From: Verpa conica
Lineage: Eukaryota; Ascomycota; Pezizomycetes; Pezizales; Morchellaceae
Assembly (NCBI GenBank): GCA_033030425.1
Contig: JAUFSD010000007.1
Location: forward strand, 1-64,000
Direction of reading: 5' to 3'
Length of the DNA: 64,000 nucleotides
The notes beneath the pieces were generated by a model that was not told the origin of the DNA, did not search any database, and saw only the letters and a program-made list of their open reading frames with translations. This document shows positions 31,401 through 42,422 of the stretch, one piece after another. Within the stretch, counting starts at the first letter, position 1; every line of letters begins with the position of its first letter. The position numbers were made by a program, and so were the translations under genes.

Positions 31401-34400
31401 CTTCTTTTACACACCCCCACAAAGAGAGTCTCATCATGGTCGAAACCCTGGTGGAACCCTAATCTCTCCCAACTTAGATCTATTTATCACAGCGTTCACA
31501 AGTCCTACCGCAAAGGACTTTCCCCCCCATTCGAGCTTAAAGCGGCCAAAAACGCCTACTTTAACGCTATCAAAAAGGCCAAACGCGACCACTGGAACAC
31601 GTTTGTGTCCAACGCCTCCCCCTCCGATATGTGGCGGCTTAAGAAAATGGCCACCAGATCCGAGGACCGAATTCCGTCCATTCCCAATTCCCCCACACCC
31701 CAAATTCTAAATGAAAATTTAGTGAACGCATTCTTTCCCCCGAGACCAGATACTGGCTCTCCCCTTCCCCTACGGTATCATAATGTTCCCGTTATTACAC
31801 CTGAAGAAATTCAGCTCGTTCTTTCCAAAACCTCCAATCTTTCGGCACCAGGGCCCGATTCCATTCCTTACTCAGTATGGAAAGGTGTCCACAGGATTAA
31901 CCCCACACTCATTCCTAGAATTCTTACCCCTCTTTTAAAAAGCGGTTACCACCCACTTTCCTTAAAAAAAAGCAAACGGTGTAGTCCTAGCCAAACCAGG
32001 CAAAGATGACTACACAGCCACTTCTTCCTATCGAATAATTGTGCTTCTCCAAACCTTCTCAAAAGTTTTGGAAAAAGTCGTCACTCTTAGACTGGCAAAG
32101 ATAGCGAAGGCCACCGGCCTAGTTCATCCACACCAGTGCGGCTCGGTCGCAGGCCTTTCCACCTCAGATGCCACCACTGTCTTTTACAACGAAATCAGAG
32201 CTATGCAACTAGCTAAACTGAAAGTCTCCACTCTTTTTTTAGATATTAAAGGTGGCTTTGATAACGTGGTCAAACACACTCTAGCCTCCATTCTTACTTC
32301 CCAAAGCGTTCCCTCCTATATGATTAATTGGATCCTTTCCTTTTTATCTGATCGCTGGGTCACCTTGCTTTATAAAGGCTCCCCCAAGCTAGCTGTTCCC
32401 GTTCAAGTTGGGGTCCCCCAAGGATCCCCCATCTCTCCTTTATTATTTGTTATTTACGTTAGCGTCTTACATCATCTGGAACCATCACCAGGCATTACCC
32501 TATCATACGTTAACGATTTTGCTATCACGGTTGCCTCTCCTACAGTGGAGAAAAACATTCTTTTACTTCAAGAAAACTACTACCGTCTTAAAAGCGACGC
32601 AGCCCCACGAAACGTGTCTTTCTCAGTTGCTAAAACTGAACTGATGCACTGGCGCACCCCCAGAGACAAGTCACCTGTCTCACATCTTCCCGTGTGTATC
32701 GATGGTCACACCTTCCATCCAAAATCAATTGTCCGGTGGATTGGCTACTGGTTCTCACCCTCATTCAACCCAAACAATCATTTTACAAGAAGACTGGCGT
32801 CCGCCCAGGCTACCTTTGGCATTCTCCATAGATTTTCCTCCCCCGGAAAAGGTCTTTCCTCAAGTAATTGCAGGAAACTGGCTACCCTTGCTATCCGCCC
32901 CATGCTCACCTATGGAGCCACTCTTTTTACCCCCACCTCAGCCCTAAAAGAAATGGAGGTCTTTTGGAACTCCGTTCTCAGGTGGGCCCTAGGTTGCTTT
33001 AGATCGACCAATCTACACGCTCTATGGGCGGAGGCATCCGCCCCCCCGTTGATACTCTACCTTCAATATCTCAAGATCAAACACGCCATTCGAGTTGCTA
33101 CAGCCCACCCCCTTAACAATCCAGTCACGGCCCGGTTCGACCCTTCGTTCCCAACCATCTCACCCGAACGGAGCTACTCACACTCCGAGCTTCTCAAAGG
33201 CCTTCCCAATCCCCCCAAAAAGTGGAATTCGGTCGCCAAGGCAGGTGTGAACCATCTGCCAATCGAATTTTTAGGTTCCCTTATTCAACCGTTACTAGGC
33301 TCCAATCTTAGCCACAAAAATCTTTCAGTAATTATCAAACAGCAACTCCTAAAGAACTGGGAGATTCTCTACCCACCACCCAGTTACTATAAATACGGTT
33401 GTTCCCTTACAACACCATACTTTATGTCTCTTCATAAGTTTCAATCTTCCCGTCTCCACCAAATGCGGGTGGAAAAGAGCTATTTAAACGCCCACAAGTC
33501 GTGGATAAATTTCCACACACCTGACACCTGTCCCAGGTGTCTTCTTTCTCCCGAAACAACAGAGCATGTGCTTCTGCACTGCCCCAGTCTCACCACGTCC
33601 AGAAATTCTCTTCTGCCCAATATTAGGTCCCTTGACGAAATTTGGAGCTCCGAATCTCTCTCGCTACTCGTCGGGACCTTCGTCATTCAAAATAAGATAA
33701 ATTTTCCCAAAAAAGCCCTCCCGTCACCGGTGCCATCCCCCTCCACTACGTCCTCTCTCACCTCCATTACTTACTCCGAATCATAAGGAGTCAACAAGTC
33801 TACCAAGCCCGTGTATAACGGCACTAAGACAGCCAGTCAGAAGGAAAGAAGTTATATTTGAGTAGTACATTGGTTTTGTTAAAATGTTTCTTTTCTTTCC
33901 TGTATTAAATTATGTGTTATTTGGAATTTTGAAGGGGGTCGAGTTTTATTTTTAGGAAGGGGAAGGGTTCTTTTTAGGTCATAGTTTATACTGCATACCA
34001 GATTTTGTACCCAGAACAATAAAATCACTTGATATAAAAAAAAAAAAAAAAAAAAAAAAACTAAGAGACATGGGTAGTATATTTACTGAATCGTAAGAGG
34101 CTCTCGGCGAGTTGCTTCTCAGATTTCTCATCCAGCTTTGAGGGCCTTGACCACTGGTCACTATCCTTTTCATAAGTGCGTGGATAAGCTATACCACTGG
34201 CTTGATCGATGGGTAAGTGTTTGTGCGCTCGAAGACGAACACCGGAGTACGTGCTATGGATGCAGCGAATATGTGCTTCAGCTTGCTCAATCTAATATAT
34301 TATGTATGAGCTAACAATCAAACATTCTATTGGTTTCGCTGAGGTATGCTGACCGTTTTCTTTTCTCCTATTCTCCACACTTTTAAATAATATGGTTAAA

Positions 34401-35753
34401 AATCTATAATATCTGAGTAGCCTGATGATGTCATACCTTTTATCAATTGTAACCAAGATTGATATGATTCATCATATTCAACGTCCAATTGCCACAGTAT
34501 TCCACTTCTCTTATGCTCGCCGTATGGTGCCACATACAAAAAACTACCACCTTCTCCCACTGGCTGTAGAATTAGGGGTTCATCCCATTTTCCGGAGGAG
34601 AGCTGGATAAGTGTGGATTCAACCATGTCAAAGGATCCTTTTACGTATCAACAAGTTAGCAATGATTACAATTCTGTAGTTCGATATTTGTACAACCCTC
34701 TGTAAAAGTCTGTTGCATGTCCTCCAAGGCCTGTGAGGAAACCAGGACTCGCCAAATTCCCACCTCGGCTCCAAGTAGATCTGTAAATCGCACAAATCCA
34801 AACCTAGATGTCATTGTATCTCGCTCGTTTTGATCCGCCAAAACCACGGAGCACGAAGAGATCGATGACTCGTGGCACTGCTGGCAAGGAAAAGTCCCGC
34901 TTATAGCCTGTAATGTCCGGACTATTTCATCCTTCTCTAGCTTTTGGATTATCGTTTCAAGGTCGCGTTCGGATACAGGTGGGGTAAGTCCGAGGGCCTG
35001 TAATTCTGTAGTTAAATCAAGATCTAATTTTAATTGTTGTCTTGGCGCATCATGTACTCGTCCCAGCGGGTTTCTGAGAACCGTTACCAAACGTGGAAGC
35101 AGTTTGTTCAGTGCTAGCCAGCGTCTTTTGTATTTCTCAATATCATGATTCCTATCACAAGAGTCGCATTGCTCAATAAGTCTCTTTGTCCATCCACTGA
35201 CCACTTGATAGTCTGATACTGTGTTCATAAACAGCCCAATCCACTGCTTCATGATTCCGCTCGTGTTTCCTGAAATCAACGCTACAAATGCCGGCGGCTC
35301 CTCGACGAGATTTCTGGCTAGCCTCTCGAGCGACTGGGGATTATGAGGGAGACAATAGTCTAGAACAGTGCCGAAGACCTCCATGAATGGCGGTCTTACC
35401 CGGAACTTTCTGAACCCATCACCGAGAAGCGGTATAAGAATGTGTTCGACCAGTTCATGTGCGAGCTCAGCCCCCGCCCAGGAGGTTCGTCGAGCTCCAG
35501 TATATGACCGGTTAACCGAGTTCTTGTTAAAGATGATAAAAAAACGCGCAATTCTGGAGGCGTATTGATCGAAGTGAGTGTAGAGTTGTGAGGTTATTTC
35601 TTTATCAGAAAATATACGAGATATGGATCCAGGATTACGCTGAAGTTCTTCGTAAACTGGGATGCAATCAGACAAGGTCATGTGCTCTTCACTGAAGACC
35701 AAAGGTATAAAGTCCCTCGGAAGGGACCTTCTCTTTTTGAATGCCGCTGTCAT
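22402..35753 (-). CDS. TRANK1-like superfamily 1 (UvrD/Rep-type) helicase gene
   Basis: A multi-exon gene, roughly 2,000 aa. Exons I can join in frame are 28837-28605, 28552-28314, 28264-27789, 27733-27419, 27371-27300, 27253-26961, 26898-26878 (21 nt), 26826-26698, 26639-26538, 26483-26267, 26208-25433 and the last, 23679-22402. Helicase motifs run in order: GRSGTGKTT (I), RQVLLTRS (Ia), VDEVQD (II, split by an intron), GDTAQ (III), NYRTHQE (IV), ESKGMEFEDVLL (V) and QLYVAITR (VI). The N-terminal exons (35753-34697, about 34637-34437, 34291-34087) match the family's leader (SSGKW, GILWQLDV). The C-terminal part is helical with an IQ-like IVIQRAWRRKRQ. A LINE fills the intron 34086-28838. Splices near 34.4, 24.9 and 24.7 kb are unresolved, and the first exon may lie further upstream. 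The family's role in fungi is unknown to me. Confidence 0.85.
28901..28913. repeat. LINE target-site duplication, left copy
   Basis: CTAAGAGACATGG, identical to 34061-34073 immediately after the poly(A) tail. It marks the left edge of the LINE insertion. Confidence 0.9.
29018..30514 (+). CDS. LINE ORF1, gag-like nucleic-acid-binding protein
   Basis: An intact frame. I prefer the ATG at 29018 (AAAATGCC context, protein MPSPDPSLAEI), because an in-frame ATG at 28910 lies within the target duplication and is host-derived. The N-terminal half has a heptad-like helical stretch near HAVLELSHQLDSITAAVDDI, then a Pro/Ser/Thr-rich linker. The C-terminal third holds three zinc-knuckle-like clusters, CRNCYKFGHPTEGC, CPICSLGHPRDKHQC and CVNCGGNHTANFSKC, typical of LINE ORF1 proteins that coat the element RNA. 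The stop overlaps the ORF2 start region as TAAAATG, so ORF2 translation is likely by termination-reinitiation. Confidence 0.9.
   Translation: MPSPDPSLAEIYDNLQTGLIDHEIGVPNSSLISNTVANAMNDDNTSPMEKLLLTLLCSTFKVAAQAKHAVLELSHQLDSITAAVDDIQTKTRYASNHPPTSVYDRFERLEAIVKNIKSSVSSPPTTFSHQRTQPAVPAGPSYQSPPAKSSPTPVTVTEKMSYVDAAKSAANITTPKTTKKTTNPRPRQPKVTEDKPKTLPTAQRRFFSSRQTPSPLKDSESLVQRLPALLGQFLAKGGQVAPVTSLTVSINQRGAVSVTAPPTVPASTYAPFFKGLTAILNQTVNDSSNPFQLFKQAPTTCDVAVRGIPLSEFPDLTHLKKAFPEAVKLATGITPLDTRFLTADDTARNAQKFSTVVITVTAEEAAIIGTTIRLFSRPRHCSVMWSASKATLCRNCYKFGHPTEGCKQKEPTCPICSLGHPRDKHQCAVTTCPGHVRPKPNCCVASPSKCVNCGGNHTANFSKCTHRISIINKLRDGPTQEAQPSSDATEEVAMKDTI
30516..33786 (+). pseudogene. LINE ORF2, endonuclease-reverse transcriptase, frameshifted
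   Basis: The first part (30516-32009) has the APE-type endonuclease motifs: NIIQHNCAGSN, AVQEPP, VVGDFNVHS and GSDHRVI. The second (from about 31973 in another frame, to 33786) has reverse-transcriptase blocks: YRIIVLLQTFSKVLEK, LFLDIKGGFDNV, GVPQGSPISPLLF and the active-site box SYVNDFAI, and ends in a CPRCLLSPETTEHVLLHC zinc cluster. The frames meet at a run of eight A (31964-31971). Seven would restore one frame, so a one-base expansion (or sequencing error) is the likely cause. The active-site box has Asn (codon 32512-32514) where the family has the first of two catalytic Asp. I see no RNase H domain. Confidence 0.9.
34061..34073. repeat. LINE target-site duplication, right copy
   Basis: CTAAGAGACATGG directly after the poly(A) tail, identical to 28901-28913. 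Host intron sequence continues from here. Confidence 0.9.
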
Positions 35754-37341
35754 AATACCCCCTTGGCCTACAGAGTTAAGATAGATATTTCTGATTTAGA
35801 GGCTCAAAAGTAGTTGTTTCGACAGAGTTTGTTTGAAAGAATGCTAATCTGAGATGTCTGTAAATGTCCTTGGTTCGGTTGGAGGGGTAGGCGATAACAT
35901 GGTTTGGTGTTGTGGGTTGCCTGACCAGTGCATATGTAGCCTGCCTGAAGGCGTTGACAAAGACAATTATTCCCACTACTGAGATGTGGATTAGTGGTAC
36001 CGTACATACCAAATAAGAATTTATTCGGCTCAGAAAACTAATAAATAAGTTATTACTATCAAAGCCGGAGCTACTAAACTTCACACCCACGGTATAGGTG
36101 CGTAAGGTCTACCAAAGTAAAAACGAACCCTAACCCATATCAGTGAAATCCCTGATTTTAGATCCACCTATGGTCCCCTGAGCGGCCAGAATAGATACAA
36201 GGCTTACAGCAATACATAATGCGTTTTGGCGTATTATACCACCTAGCGCCATGTCAAATGCATTCCACCATGGAATACACACATATGGGTAGGCTCCAGT
36301 CCTCAGACTCCCCTTCCATAACTCGAGATAGAGTACAAGTGTGTTTCCAAGGGCACTACATGAGACAATGCAATCCTTCTAGTTAAACCCACCAGAGACC
36401 CAAAGAAAAGCCGTGCTACCCCTGAATCTCCCACCAATAACAAGAGAAAGAGATCATTTACAAGACTAATGATGTATTTGGATTATTTATCTACTTATCT
36501 CTACCCCCCTAGTTCATCCTAATTAGGTTTAGTAGACTGCAACCAATTTGACGCCCCAAGTATACTTGTTAATTGACTCTGCATGGGAGCGTACTGATCT
36601 TTTGTCACTATATAATTTATTGCGCCTAATCCATAGTCATAATTGAGCTTGATGGTATTTCTTTGCTCTATAGTATACTGGGGTGACCCCTCTCTTGCGA
36701 ATGTAGCTGTACTTGACGCTAACCACATTGATATAGCAATGGGGATGAAATAATTGCGCGCGACACCGAATAAAGCAGGAAGTAAAATCCTCACCCCAGA
36801 ACAGCTTAACGTCCATATCGCATCCGAGCCCCTCCACGCTATTTAGTACCAGGTTATCAAAAAAAATTCTAAAATAACTACTCTCCCAAGTCAACAGGTA
36901 TACAGGAGCTGCGCAATAGTTTATCTTAATGCAATAGAGAATTAATCTACATTACGAATATTTTAACAATAAAGACCCGCATTGTTCGGGTAATTTCATG
37001 TGAGCGGAGCTACTAGTGCATCTGAGGTAGCATCCTGTGCTGAGCACTATATTTCAATATTCTATATTAAAGGATGTTGGCTAATTCTAGGAAGGGAGTG
37101 CCCTTATCAATCGTAACAAGACCACGGAAGGGTAAAGGTATCAGTCACCGCCGTCACCGGCCGCTCCCTTAACTTTCTATACAACTCCTCCTTCGTTCGA
37201 CATCGGGAACGATTTTTAAAGGTAGTAGCAGATTTTTCTACCTGCTTCTAGAAGCTAGTTAGCCTCATCTCTCCCCTCACGTATCAAGAGTGGGCTTAAT
37301 TAAATCACTCACTTTTGCCCCCCAGATACAGGCTAGTAGCT
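35754..37341. other. gene-free or unresolved interval
   Basis: The first ~340 bp (to 36090) hold a minus-strand frame that could supply an upstream exon of the helicase gene, but I cannot place a splice. A 91-codon minus frame at 36519-36794 (MRILLPALFGVARNYFIPIA) has a hydrophobic start but no recognisable family. The rest shows nothing. Confidence 0.35.
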
Positions 37342-39790
37342 CTAGAAGATGTTGTAGATCGTTGACTGTCGTAGGGACCTCCCGCCGTGGTTCGCGGCTA
37401 AGAAGACAAACATAGCCTTTCGCATATGTAACTCGAATAACCTGGCAGTGGAACCCTTTATTCGCCAGTTAGTTTTGCGCAGCGCTGCATAGGTCATAGA
37501 TGACCCACCTGAAGTCACAATCCCAACCATCTGCAGATCTCGGAGTACCTCGTGATCCTGTTTAACAAGTCGTTGAAGACGGGATAGCATATCATGCAAC
37601 CCTTTCGCCAGCTTGTGGTTATCCTGGAGCCATTTCGTTGCATTCACGCCTTCGAACAGGGGTCCAGTCTCTGACGCGCCAAACTCGTAAAGCGATCGAG
37701 GGTCGAAAATAAGGGCGTCATGACGCGGAGGACGGTAGGATTTATCGGTAGGCTGGTCTACCATCGTTAATATCTCTCTTCCTTTCATTGCCTCCTTGGT
37801 GGCTGAAGAGATTAATTCCTTGCTGTTGGGGTTAGCGATTTAGCATATGATGGTGGTGTTTATGATAAGCATACCGCTCAGTTACAATTCCCTCTAGACT
37901 TTGAAAGCAATGGTCGACTATGAAAGACCAGATATTACAGTCAAACCAGCCCTCTTTGTGAGATCTTTGCAAGAGCGGTTGGTCAGGGTGTTCAAATAAT
38001 GTGAGTCTAAATCGATTTGTATAAGCCTGCAAGTAGAATATTGATAATATAAGTAGTTATACATCTTACGCATAACTATATCAACCCAGTCACAATCATA
38101 ATGCTCGCTACGACTGTAAGGCTGAATCGGGTTTCGGGATCGGGTGGTTTCCAGAACGTGTCGAAGCTCGGCAGGTGTCTCTACCTGCATTGTGGGACCG
38201 AATTAGTATCTGGAGGGGGGGGGCATACTTTATTCACTTACCCCCGAGAACCTAATCATCGACTCTGCCAAACATGTATCAACCATTAATAAGTCGGACG
38301 GTTTTTCTTCGCATATCTCCTGCCACTCTTCGTCTGTAAAAAGGGACCTTATCTCAGGGTCCACCTCCACATCTAGTTCGATGACCCATGAGTGCGCGAG
38401 TGATTCCTGCTCCTTCTCTTTATAGTAGTCGTAAAGTATCTTTTCCACTACCCTTCCTTTCCCCTTTTCCCCCTGTTTGTTGGCAAGCGTCCATTTGCTA
38501 GTTGGTTTCATCTCCATGTAATCCTTCACAAAGCAATTTTCATTCTGAGGGGTCTTATGGGTAACAGAATCAATAAGCGAAGCCGCCCACGCACGAGTGA
38601 AAGCAAGAGACCAACCTCCTGCAAAGACCTTCTGCTCCTCTTCTTGCTTCCCTTACTCTTCCTGAGTGTGTGAGAAACACGGCTGTGTAATCCAACGGCA
38701 CTTTTTAAAACTACAGAATCAGCGACAGATATTGGAGGTGTGTTGATCTCGTTTAATACCGACGCACTACCCTTCAATGTCGGTAAAAAACTCGGCCCGA
38801 TTAGAGAATAGGTAATATGAAGAGGGGCTGCTCAAAGACGTAACTAACCTCGTCATCATCATTCGACATCTCCCTCTCTCTCCTCCTTTTCTTTCCAAGT
38901 TCCGGAGTAGCAGAGACATGGCTGTGGGCCCCAATCGCGCTATGGGAAATTTTTGAGTTTGTGACGTGTATCGAGGATATAATCGTCTGCGCATGACGTT
39001 TCTTCTCCCAGGATTTGGCAGCCTTTCGATCCGGCCTATTGCCCTAGTAGCACTTTAATAGGTATACGATATCAGGTCGCTTCCCCATCTCCACAGGGTT
39101 TGGCACGCAGCCGTTCACATCAGGTAACCGCGCAGGTATCTGATGCCGCCGTGGTACCAGGCGCCAAGTGGGCACGCAGCCATTTCACATCAGACTAGCA
39201 GCGCATGCTGTCTGTGCCTCGGCGCCGGGCATTATGATGGGGATGAGCGATAAGCACCGAGGGAGGGGTGACCGTTCAAGGTTTCACCCCTTCGAGCTCG
39301 GGGAATGGGGAGGGGGGGAAGGTACCTTCACGAGGTGATCAAGAAGTCTCCGCGCCCGGTCACGGGCTTGCTGCTCCAAGTTAAGATCTGCTTCGAGGCT
39401 CTCAAGTGACTTGCGGTAGATGTGCATCTTGCGATGGTATTCAGGCTCGGAGGAGTGCTCGAGGAAATCCGTAATATTCCAGCGGGAACAATCAACGTCC
39501 CCAAAATAGGGGTCGATGAGGTCTGTGTCGTGCTTCTGCTGAACATGCCTGGTGTTTAGGTCGCAGGTGTCGGTGTCGGTGTCTGAATTTGTGTCGGCAA
39601 CATCATCTGGGTCGCTTTGGGGAGTCATTGACGCGATACGCTGGCAGGCCCGACTTGGGGCAGTTATTGGAGGTTTCCATTGAGGGTTTGTCGGGATGGA
39701 GGAACGCGATGGTGGGGGGGGGGGGGTGGGGGAGGTTGCGTTGAAGTGATGGGATTTGGGGGCTGGTAATACAGGGGGTTGGGATGCCAA
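37342..39790 (-). CDS. fungal PD-(D/E)XK nuclease-like protein
   Basis: A multi-exon minus-strand gene. Exon 1 (39790-39326) encodes a Pro-rich leader and a charged helix (DLNLEQQARDRARRLLDHL) and ends at a GTACCT donor. Middle exons encode AAKSWEKKRHAQTIIS and basic-rich KKR stretches, then SWVIELDVEVDPEIRSLFTD, then HYDCDWVDIVMR and HKEGWFDCNIWSFIVDHC. The last (37788-37342) has RHDALIFDP, YEFGASETGPLFEG, TKWLQDNHKLAKGLHDML and LQMVGIVTSGG. The order D-x-I then E-(Y/F)-G-x-x-E then T-K matches a large group of fungal proteins whose C-terminal domain resembles PD-(D/E)XK nucleases. That assignment is from family recall and motif spacing. Joins between several exons are not in phase by my reading, so the model is approximate and some decay is possible. 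Confidence 0.6.
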
Positions 39791-42422
39791 GGCTTACTAA
39801 GCTGAGAACTGGGTAATAGGCGCCAAGTGTAAACTCAGTAAGCGCGGCTGGCGTCTAAGAGTAACTTATACATGGGATGTATTCTTAGACTCGTGTAAAC
39901 CGGCTTGCTATACTTGAGATGTCGAGGATCATAAAATATAAGTATTACTTTTTAAGTAAACTCCCTTTCTTCCTGCTGCGGATATTCTCTTTTGTCTCCT
40001 AGACTTCTTGTAATTCGATGATAAGTATCCGCGCTATGTAGACTAGGCACGAGACAGCGTAATATTCTCTCGATTAACGTACTTTCAAAGATCAAATGAT
40101 GAAGCTATTCCCTTCACCCCCTTGTTAACAATCGAACACAAAGATATGTATTCCAATCTGCCCGGTGTGTATGAAGTTTGACTGGAATTGTTTGGCGACA
40201 CCACTCGACACACAATAAGGAGGACAATCCTTAGATTACCATAAAAAAAGAATATTCACACTTCTAGCAATATAGTTATAGGGTATTTATTAAAGTGGAC
40301 TCTCTTTATAATAAATAGTCTCTCAGCGGTGGCCCCGTATGAAGACCCGTGAGGTAAATACACCCTTTTTTTATAGTTAGCGAGTCGATTGTATGGGTTC
40401 TAAGCTATATTCTGAAGTGTTGCCAAGAGCCTTACCAAGACATAATCCTAACTCTTTGCGGAGACCCCCGGACTATCCGGAAATATCCCTAGACATGAAA
40501 TTACTATAAGTAGTAGTCTCGTGCCCAGTCCCATATTTTTGCTACCCAGCACCATAGTATCTGGAGTAGTAACGTTTCGAGACCCTGGGAGCAACCCCAA
40601 AAGCCTCCACAGTGTTTAGAGGTCCCTAGGGGGAGGGGGGCTCTTTTGAGCTTACCACAAGGCTCCGAGAAAAATATTATGCCCTAAAAGAGTGCCAAAA
40701 TCCCCCCCCAGAGCTTTAATATGCCCGAAATATACCGAAAATAAGAATTGTGTAATTAAGCTCGGAGAGGTAAGCACACCAGACCCTACGGTGTTGCGCA
40801 GCAATTAAATATATGTGTCTAGGCACGAAACTAGGCCTACCATACAAAACATATAATGCAATAAATTACTTCTAGAAGCTAGTAAAAGCCTTACATTTGC
40901 TATCCTGCTTATACGTAGTATGGCTTATCACACTATGAGATGGCTACTAACTAATCATTGCTAGTTTAACCAGGTCCAGTAAGTTCGACAGAAAGTGGAA
41001 TTAATTGTAACATCTACCCAACGGATCTCTATTTATAATAACTAGTTACTACGGGTTTTAGACAGTATATTGTTTAAACCTCTAAAATAAAGTATATTAT
41101 AGGAACGATCATATACTCGGATAGTAGTACATTACTACAGCAACCTAAGCTGAATATTTAAAATCAGTTGAGGTATTTATATTGAGATAATTAACCATAA
41201 TTCAGAGAATTTCAAGGCGTTTGGTATTCATATTGCCAGGACCGACACGAAGTTCTCATACCTAGTTATTTCCACCTCTCTGCGTGGATATATAGTTTAC
41301 GTAACAGCTATTCAAATCTGTGTTGTATTTGACCTTTATCATAGACGTTAGTGTCAAGTGCTGTAATGTATAGGCCTCTATTGTTCTGAAATAAGCAAGT
41401 AATTTCTTAAGTTAAGGGCATCAAGCGAGTCATTTATTTTCTTCACTTTTATGCACAGTAAGATTTAGGCGGCCCACTTTGCTCCTCCCGATTTTACAAT
41501 TCCGGTATTGCAACCATCAACCTGTTGTGACACAAGCCCCGCAAAAATGCGCTTATTGAGTGCGCAGAATGATTAGCCCCCTCTGTGCGTTTTTGCCAGA
41601 CCACCTACACCGTATTTACCTCATAATTTACCGTAGGAAAAATATATGACTATTTTTGAACTATATAGTAATTAGTAATCCTTCCGCTGTCAGCAAGAAG
41701 ATGCTTATGGGTTTGTGGGAATTGTGCTTTTATAAGTGCCCTATATAATACCTAGGTCACGCGGATATACAGCCGCCTATGTTTTTTAGACCCTCTGAGT
41801 GTGAACGCAAGCTGTGATAACTCTAGTACATATATTTCTCATACAAAGATCAACTCTTATCATATTAACTAAGTAGGTGGGCCTTGTGTAGCAGCAGGTA
41901 AAATGGAAGGATCTTCATACATAAGGATAACCAATGTGGTGCAGCATTAAAATTTTCTCATAAATCCCTTTTCTGTCATATCACCCTATGTTCGCTTAGG
42001 ATCTCGAGGCGGGGGTATGTATGTCTAAGCCGGTGGGGGTTCATTTGAGTTATTTATCAGTATATAAAGCCTCTATTAGCATGCAATCGGCGATTAAACA
42101 GTGAATCAAAAAGCAAGATGGAGAACCCCACTAATAGCGAGATTCTTCTATTGCGCATGTAAAAGCTGCATCTACTGTACAACTGCTGAGGGTTTTTTTT
42201 CGTATACCCAGCCAGGAATCGGTTATGAAAGCTTGTAATACGACATGTAATAATCTGTGGATGTCTATCTATATTTTATCTGAATATTAGCTATATCTGA
42301 GGAACCTTCATATTGTATTGATAGCTTCCAATTAGGCATAAATAGTTACCATCAATCATGATTTTGAGAAGGCTCAAGGTAGGATAACGAAGCGCCAATT
42401 TGAACGTTAAACTATACACATT
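39791..42422. other. 2.6-kb AT-rich gene desert
   Basis: No frame longer than about 60 codons except shadows at the right edge. The sequence is AT-rich with dispersed stops in all frames, the look of old, mutated repeat DNA. No terminal repeats were found. Confidence 0.5.

Larger units (their letters stand above)
28914..34060 (+). mobile_element. Tad-like LINE retrotransposon, near full length
   Basis: About 5.15 kb, bounded by a perfect 13-bp target duplication and ending in a run of about 25 A. It carries a gag-like ORF1 and an endonuclease-reverse transcriptase ORF2 in the order of Tad/I-type fungal LINEs, with a short (~100-nt) 5' leader. It sits in antisense orientation inside an intron of the TRANK1-like helicase gene. 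The perfect duplication and intact ORF1 point to a young insertion. A 5'-truncated relative lies at 62.7-63.1 kb. ORF2 has a frameshift and an altered catalytic residue, so this copy is probably not autonomous now. Confidence 0.95.
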
